This document shows, piece after piece, positions 6,752 through 9,190 of a stretch of 9,190 bases of DNA. Location: NCBI GenBank assembly GCA_044350415.1, contig JBILHQ010000233.1:1-9190 (forward strand), written 5' to 3'. Under the pieces are notes generated by a model. It saw nothing but the letters and a program-made list of their open reading frames with translations, was not told the origin of the DNA and did not search any database. How positions within the stretch are numbered: position 1 is the stretch's first letter; each line of letters starts with the position of its first letter. The position numbers were made by a program, and so were the translations under genes. This DNA comes from M3007 sp044350415 (GTDB lineage Bacteria > Bacteroidota > Bacteroidia > Chitinophagales > Saprospiraceae).

Positions 6752-7795
6752 CTACTTCACAGCTTCCCGTCGCGACGCCAGTTTCAATTTCACATCCGGC
6801 AGAAATACCTCCAGCGGTTTGATCGGCCGGCCGTCGTGGTGGTTTCCCATGAAGCGCTGTTCGGGCGTATTGCCGAAAGCGATATGTTCGTTGGTGCCAT
6901 AACGGGTAAAATCCATAAGTGCATCGGAGAGTTTCCAGTAACAAAAAAACTCCACCTCATCAGTGCGGGAAGTGCTTAAGACCCGTAGAGAAGTATAGTT
7001 GCGCAACCCGGTATCAAAATCCAGGTCATAGGAATAAGGCTCAGAGTGGGTAGCCAATATCCAATGTTTGCTAGAGGAGGTATCCCTGCGCTGAAAAAGT
7101 AAATTCCGTTTCGGGGTATTTACGGCAGTATTGAACACCAATGCCCCAAATTCGGCACCCACCACAAAATCATCTTCCCCAACGACTACCAACAAATGGA
7201 GATCGGCAGGCAGTCCACTGTAATCTTCCAGGCGGGCACCTTTAAAAGGACCGCTTCCTGGTTCAGCTAAAAGCATAGCCGCTGGTTTGGGCACCCCGTA
7301 GCGTTCCCAGTACACCCCCAGATTCGATGCAATAACCCCTCCGTAAGAATGAGCGATATAAGTAACCTTATCGACTTTGGGGCGCACATGATCGCCTGTG
7401 TTCAGCAATACAAGGGCGTCTTTAATGGCCGTTGCGGTATTAGAAGGAAAAGTATTGGGTCTTGGGTAAATCAGATTGTGTTGGTAACGGGGATAAATCA
7501 CAATACTCCCCTTAGCAACAAGATGTTTAATCCATTTACCATAAGCCATGGGATTATAGGCACCATACCCGTGGAGGAAAACCACTACCTCTGCTGAATC
7601 AGGTTGCGGATCGGCTGGCTCAAACAGCCAGAATCCATCGGCTTTGGTGGCATGGTCAAAAAAACGAACAGACTGGTGAAGATAGGCTGATCCGCCCGGA
7701 CCATCCTGTGGTTGGCGGGGAAATGGTTGAGCACCAGCAAATGTTCCTTTCAATGTAATAACTGACATAATAACTGCAATTCTGTAATTCAGCAT
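6752..7795 (-). CDS. Secreted alpha/beta hydrolase (esterase-like)
   Basis: This is a 347-residue alpha/beta-hydrolase-fold enzyme, probably an esterase or lipase-like hydrolase acting outside the cytoplasm. From ATG 7795 the N-terminus is a compact signal peptide: MLNYR, hydrophobic IAVIMSVITL, then KGTFAGA with likely cleavage after residue 22, before Q. The oxyanion region FLHGYGAYNP lies at about 73-82 and the nucleophile elbow AHSYGG at 148-153, with S150 as the likely catalytic serine. An acidic GEDD (206-209) may supply the acid; H250 (ATHSEPY) or H319/H320 (GNHHDG) could be the catalytic histidine, which I cannot decide. A further in-frame ATG at 7843 would add 16 residues (with K7, K8) and is the alternative start. 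The substrate is unknown. It faces the nuclease-helicase and shares the hairpin with it; nothing links their functions. No C-terminal sorting domain is seen. Confidence 0.82.
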   Translation of the reverse strand: MLNYRIAVIMSVITLKGTFAGAQPFPRQPQDGPGGSAYLHQSVRFFDHATKADGFWLFEPADPQPDSAEVVVFLHGYGAYNPMAYGKWIKHLVAKGSIVIYPRYQHNLIYPRPNTFPSNTATAIKDALVLLNTGDHVRPKVDKVTYIAHSYGGVIASNLGVYWERYGVPKPAAMLLAEPGSGPFKGARLEDYSGLPADLHLLVVVGEDDFVVGAEFGALVFNTAVNTPKRNLLFQRRDTSSSKHWILATHSEPYSYDLDFDTGLRNYTSLRVLSTSRTDEVEFFCYWKLSDALMDFTRYGTNEHIAFGNTPEQRFMGNHHDGRPIKPLEVFLPDVKLKLASRREAVK

Positions 7796-7853
7796 ACCGC
7801 TTTGAAATAAAATAATAGCTTTTTTCCTGAAAACGAAAATCATCTCCGCTTTT

Positions 7854-7868
7854 GGAAACCTGGTTTCC
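7854..7868. promoter_or_regulatory. Perfect 15-bp palindrome upstream of the hydrolase
   Basis: GGAAACC (7854-7860), a central T (7861) and GGTTTCC (7862-7868) form a perfect odd-centred palindrome. It lies 58 bases upstream of the preferred ATG at 7795 and 10 bases upstream of the alternative ATG at 7843. Its size and symmetry fit a dimeric repressor or activator site, or a tiny hairpin in the leader if transcription starts further upstream. The symmetry is seen; function is inferred. Confidence 0.4.
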
Positions 7869-7923
7869 TACCCAACAACGATGACTAGTAACCTTAAGAA
7901 TGGTGTTTTTGTTATTAATGAGG

Positions 7924-7953
7924 CAAATAAAAAATTATTTTTAAAAAAACATA
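7924..7953 (-). promoter_or_regulatory. Weak promoter candidate for the hydrolase
   Basis: On the minus strand TATG (7953-7950) is followed after 18 bases by TTTATTTG (7931-7924); each box has one mismatch to the Bacteroidota consensus TTTG / TAnnTTTG. Transcription would start near 7918, placing the palindrome at 7854-7868 inside the leader. The surrounding DNA is so AT-rich that a chance match is likely. Confidence 0.25.
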
Positions 7954-8108
7954 CCTATTTTTAAACATTTTTTTTCAACACTAATATTTTGACTTCAAGG
8001 CCTATAATCTGTCGTTCAGGAATACAAAAGCGTTGTTTACCACAAAATAGGAGTAATCCTGCTTTCCATAAATCAATTATTTTTTTCAACAAATTCATAA
8101 TAATGTAC

Positions 8109-8139
8109 TTTACACCTAAGTAAACCCGCCGCATATTTG
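8109..8139 (+). promoter_or_regulatory. Promoter of a candidate small RNA
   Basis: TTTA (8109-8112), a 19-base spacer, and CATATTTG (8132-8139) match the Bacteroidota promoter form with one mismatch in each box. Transcription would start at about 8145. No protein gene lies downstream on this strand; an intrinsic terminator comes about 100 bases later. Confidence 0.45.
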
Positions 8140-8145
8140 TATCAT

Positions 8146-8270
8146 CAGTAACAAACAACAACAGCATTGAGGCAAAAAGCAAGAAGTTATTGATACACAG
8201 ATTCGCAACTTTTCATGAGATTATATACGGGAAACCAGCGCGCCGCAAACGAGTGGCGCGCTTTTCTTTT
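8146..8270 (+). ncRNA. Candidate free-standing small RNA, about 125 nt
   Basis: A promoter-like pair (8109-8139) and an intrinsic terminator (8237-8270) bracket about 125 bases on the plus strand with no protein gene in between or upstream on that strand. The 5' half is A-rich and looks single-stranded apart from a possible 5-bp stem (8184-8188 with 8207-8211). I do not recognise it as 6S RNA, tmRNA, SRP RNA, RNase P RNA or a known riboswitch. A short ATG frame at 8215 runs through the terminator and is not believable. The boundaries are inferred from the flanking signals. Confidence 0.45.
8237..8270 (+). terminator. Intrinsic terminator of the candidate small RNA
   Basis: AGCGCGCC (8237-8244) pairs perfectly with GGCGCGCT (8255-8262) around a 10-base loop, and the sequence continues TTTTCTTTT (8262-8270). 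The GC-only core followed by a T run is a strong plus-strand terminator. No plus-strand protein gene precedes it within the window after 6678. Confidence 0.8.
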
Positions 8271-8445
8271 GCCTTTTCGACAGGTAGCATCTTTTCCTCC
8301 CCGGCCAACATTTAAAAAGGCCATGTGATTTTAACGTCTTTTACCGTTCAACAAATCCACCCACTTTAACAGATTATGTGTATTACCAAACTTGGGGACC
8401 AACCAGTGCAGTGGTCCATTAAAAACAGATATGGTTAAAACAAAC

Positions 8446-8481
8446 AAAAAAAGCCCGGTACTGCATTGCGCAGAACCGGGC
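8446..8481 (-). terminator. Intrinsic terminator of the DUF1573 gene
   Basis: On the minus strand GCCCGGT (8481-8475) pairs with ACCGGGC (8459-8453), continued past one mismatch by a 4-bp CTGC/GCAG stem (8473-8470 with 8464-8461) and a 5-base loop. Seven T residues follow (8452-8446). It lies about 50 bases beyond the stop at 8534 and has no T run on the plus strand, so it belongs to the DUF1573 gene. Confidence 0.9.
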
Positions 8482-8533
8482 GTATGGTCAAACCAAAAAT
8501 CAATCAGTCTATTGGATGGAGGGGGGGCTTTGA

Positions 8534-8965
8534 TTAGCCTTTAGGCAAACCAGTACCGCCAGCTGGTACACTTTCCTGAACAGGAGCAGATTTCACTTCA
8601 CCTTTGATGGTCAGTGTGTGTGTATCAGGAGTTTCGTTGGTGGTCAAAGTAACTGTTTTAGTAAACATACCTTCGCGATTGGTATCGTAGTTTACTTCGA
8701 TAACAGAAGTTTCGCCGGGCATAACTGGTTCTTTCGCATAAGTTGGAACGGTACAGCCGCATGAACCTTTAGCCGATTTGATGATCAAAGGCTCATTACC
8801 TGTGTTCGTGAAGCTGAACTTACGAACGCGGTCACTGCCTTTCTCGATTTTACCGTAATCGATAGTAGTTGTTTGGAAAGACATAACTGGACCAGTTGCG
8901 GTTTGTGCATTTACATAAACGAAAGATGCGATAACCAGAACGAAAGCAGAGATCAGTTGTTTCAT
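8534..8965 (-). CDS. Exported DUF1573 family protein
   Basis: This is a 143-residue exported protein of the DUF1573 family, common in Bacteroidota. From ATG 8965 the N-terminus is a clean signal peptide, MKQLISAFVLVIASFVYVNA, cleaved before Q21. The mature part is one Ig/ASH-like beta-sandwich domain: FDYGKI-like strand start (TIDYGKIEKG, 34-43), FSFTNTGNEPL (50-60), and the family hallmark GSCGCTVP (67-74) with C69 and C71, then MPGE (82-85) and a closing strand TLTIKGEV (117-124). A short P/G-rich tail ends the protein. The frame stays open up to an ATG at 9052, but that start lies upstream of the -7 box and would bury the signal peptide, so 8965 is right. It has its own promoter and terminator. 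The biochemical role is not known; DUF1573 domains are taken to be periplasmic or surface beta-sandwich modules. Confidence 0.93.
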   Translation of the reverse strand: MKQLISAFVLVIASFVYVNAQTATGPVMSFQTTTIDYGKIEKGSDRVRKFSFTNTGNEPLIIKSAKGSCGCTVPTYAKEPVMPGETSVIEVNYDTNREGMFTKTVTLTTNETPDTHTLTIKGEVKSAPVQESVPAGGTGLPKG

Positions 8966-9032
8966 TGTAAAATGAATATTAATGTTGTGAGAGAAATGAG
9001 TGAGTTCTTTATTTATTGTCCTGAAGACGATA

Positions 9033-9040
9033 CAAAGGTA
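9033..9040 (-). promoter_or_regulatory. Promoter -7 box of the DUF1573 gene
   Basis: On the minus strand TACCTTTG (9040-9033) matches TAnnTTTG exactly and is followed by TATC. Transcription would begin near 9026, giving a leader of about 60 bases before the ATG at 8965. The expected -33 position (9060-9063) reads TAGA, a poor match, so an activator may be needed; a palindrome lies just upstream. Confidence 0.6.
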
Positions 9041-9064
9041 AAAGGGTAACACACGATGTCTATA

Positions 9065-9077
9065 TAACAGGCTGTTA
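9065..9077. promoter_or_regulatory. 13-bp palindrome upstream of the DUF1573 promoter
   Basis: TAACAG (9065-9070), central G, and CTGTTA (9072-9077) form a perfect palindrome at about -39 to -51 from the predicted start. The -33 box is weak, so this position would suit an activator site. It could be chance in a short AT-rich gap. Confidence 0.35.
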
Positions 9078-9103
9078 ATGATACCCTAAAGAATGCAAAC
9101 AGG

Positions 9104-9190
9104 TTAACGTGCCGACGCAAACAGTTGATCCACAATACGTTCTAAAAAACGTTTCTCCGCTGTTACGATATCAATATCGCCCTGAAGCTG
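9104..9190 (-). CDS. 3' end of an unidentified gene
   Basis: An open frame enters from the right edge on the minus strand and ends at TAA 9106-9104 after 28 residues; the last are EKRFLERIVDQLFASAR. The composition (alternating hydrophobic and charged residues, a probable C-terminal helix) looks coding, and the stop fits the gap before the DUF1573 promoter. The fragment is too short to assign a family. The same-strand neighbour DUF1573 has its own promoter 64 bases further on, so the two need not be an operon. No T-run terminator is seen after the stop. Confidence 0.68.
   Translation of the reverse strand, partial: QLQGDIDIVTAEKRFLERIVDQLFASAR

Larger units (their letters stand above)
7796..8533. 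other. AT-rich intergenic region between hydrolase and DUF1573 gene
   Basis: These 738 bases hold no convincing protein gene. A 73-codon minus-strand frame at 7961-8182 lacks a coding look and overlaps the promoter described next. The region carries the hydrolase upstream sites (palindrome 7854-7868, weak promoter 7924-7953), a plus-strand promoter at 8109-8139 paired with an intrinsic terminator at 8237-8270 (candidate small RNA), a 6-bp hairpin at 8396-8417, and the DUF1573 terminator at 8446-8481. The stretch 7910-8000 is almost pure A/T. Confidence 0.7.

Noticed and set aside
7961..8182. Minus-strand reading frame of 73 codons in the AT-rich gap
   Set aside because: Its composition follows the local A/T runs, it has no recognisable motif, no promoter or ribosome site, and it overlaps the opposite-strand promoter of the candidate small RNA.
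8215..8328. Plus-strand reading frame of 37 codons starting in the candidate small RNA
   Set aside because: It runs straight through the strong terminator at 8237-8270, so most of it would not be transcribed.
8966..9052. Upstream ATG at 9052 for the DUF1573 gene
   Set aside because: It lies before the predicted transcription start and would hide the signal peptide behind 29 residues.

Overview
The window looks like a chromosomal segment of a Bacteroidota bacterium. The promoter-like sites have the Bacteroidota form (-7 box TAnnTTTG with a TTTG-like -33 box) rather than the sigma70 form. None of the genes has a convincing Shine-Dalgarno site. There is an exported DUF1573 protein of the type common in this phylum, and three products carry N-terminal export signals. 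Coding DNA is moderately GC-rich and the intergenic DNA is distinctly AT-rich. A saprospirian or chitinophagian relative is possible, but the sequence alone does not settle this.

Layout, left to right. (1) The 5' end of an exported protein gene on the minus strand runs off the left edge; a triple 11-bp repeat lies in its first codons and it has a long leader with a good promoter. (2) A 472-bp divergent intergenic region follows, with a terminator-like hairpin in the presumed thrS leader. (3) thrS (threonyl-tRNA synthetase, plus) is complete and closed by an intrinsic terminator. (4) nadD (nicotinate-nucleotide adenylyltransferase, minus) converges on thrS. (5) A 100-bp divergent intergenic region holds an inverted repeat. 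(6) A large Dna2-like nuclease-helicase (1079 aa, plus) comes next. (7) A compact convergent hairpin separates it from (8) a secreted alpha/beta hydrolase (minus). (9) An AT-rich region of about 690-740 bp appears to hold a free-standing small transcript with its own promoter and terminator. (10) A secreted DUF1573 protein (minus) has its own promoter and terminator. (11) The last 28 codons of another minus-strand gene lie at the right edge.

The genes do not form one pathway. thrS (translation) and nadD (NAD synthesis) are single-copy housekeeping genes, each apparently its own transcription unit. The nuclease-helicase would act in DNA replication or repair. The hydrolase and DUF1573 protein would act outside the cytoplasm. 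No rRNA, tRNA, CRISPR array, transposase, integrase or phage gene was seen. The most unusual items are the Dna2-like enzyme, which appears to lack the iron-sulfur cysteines of the family, the putative small RNA near 8146-8270, and the terminator-like element ahead of thrS.
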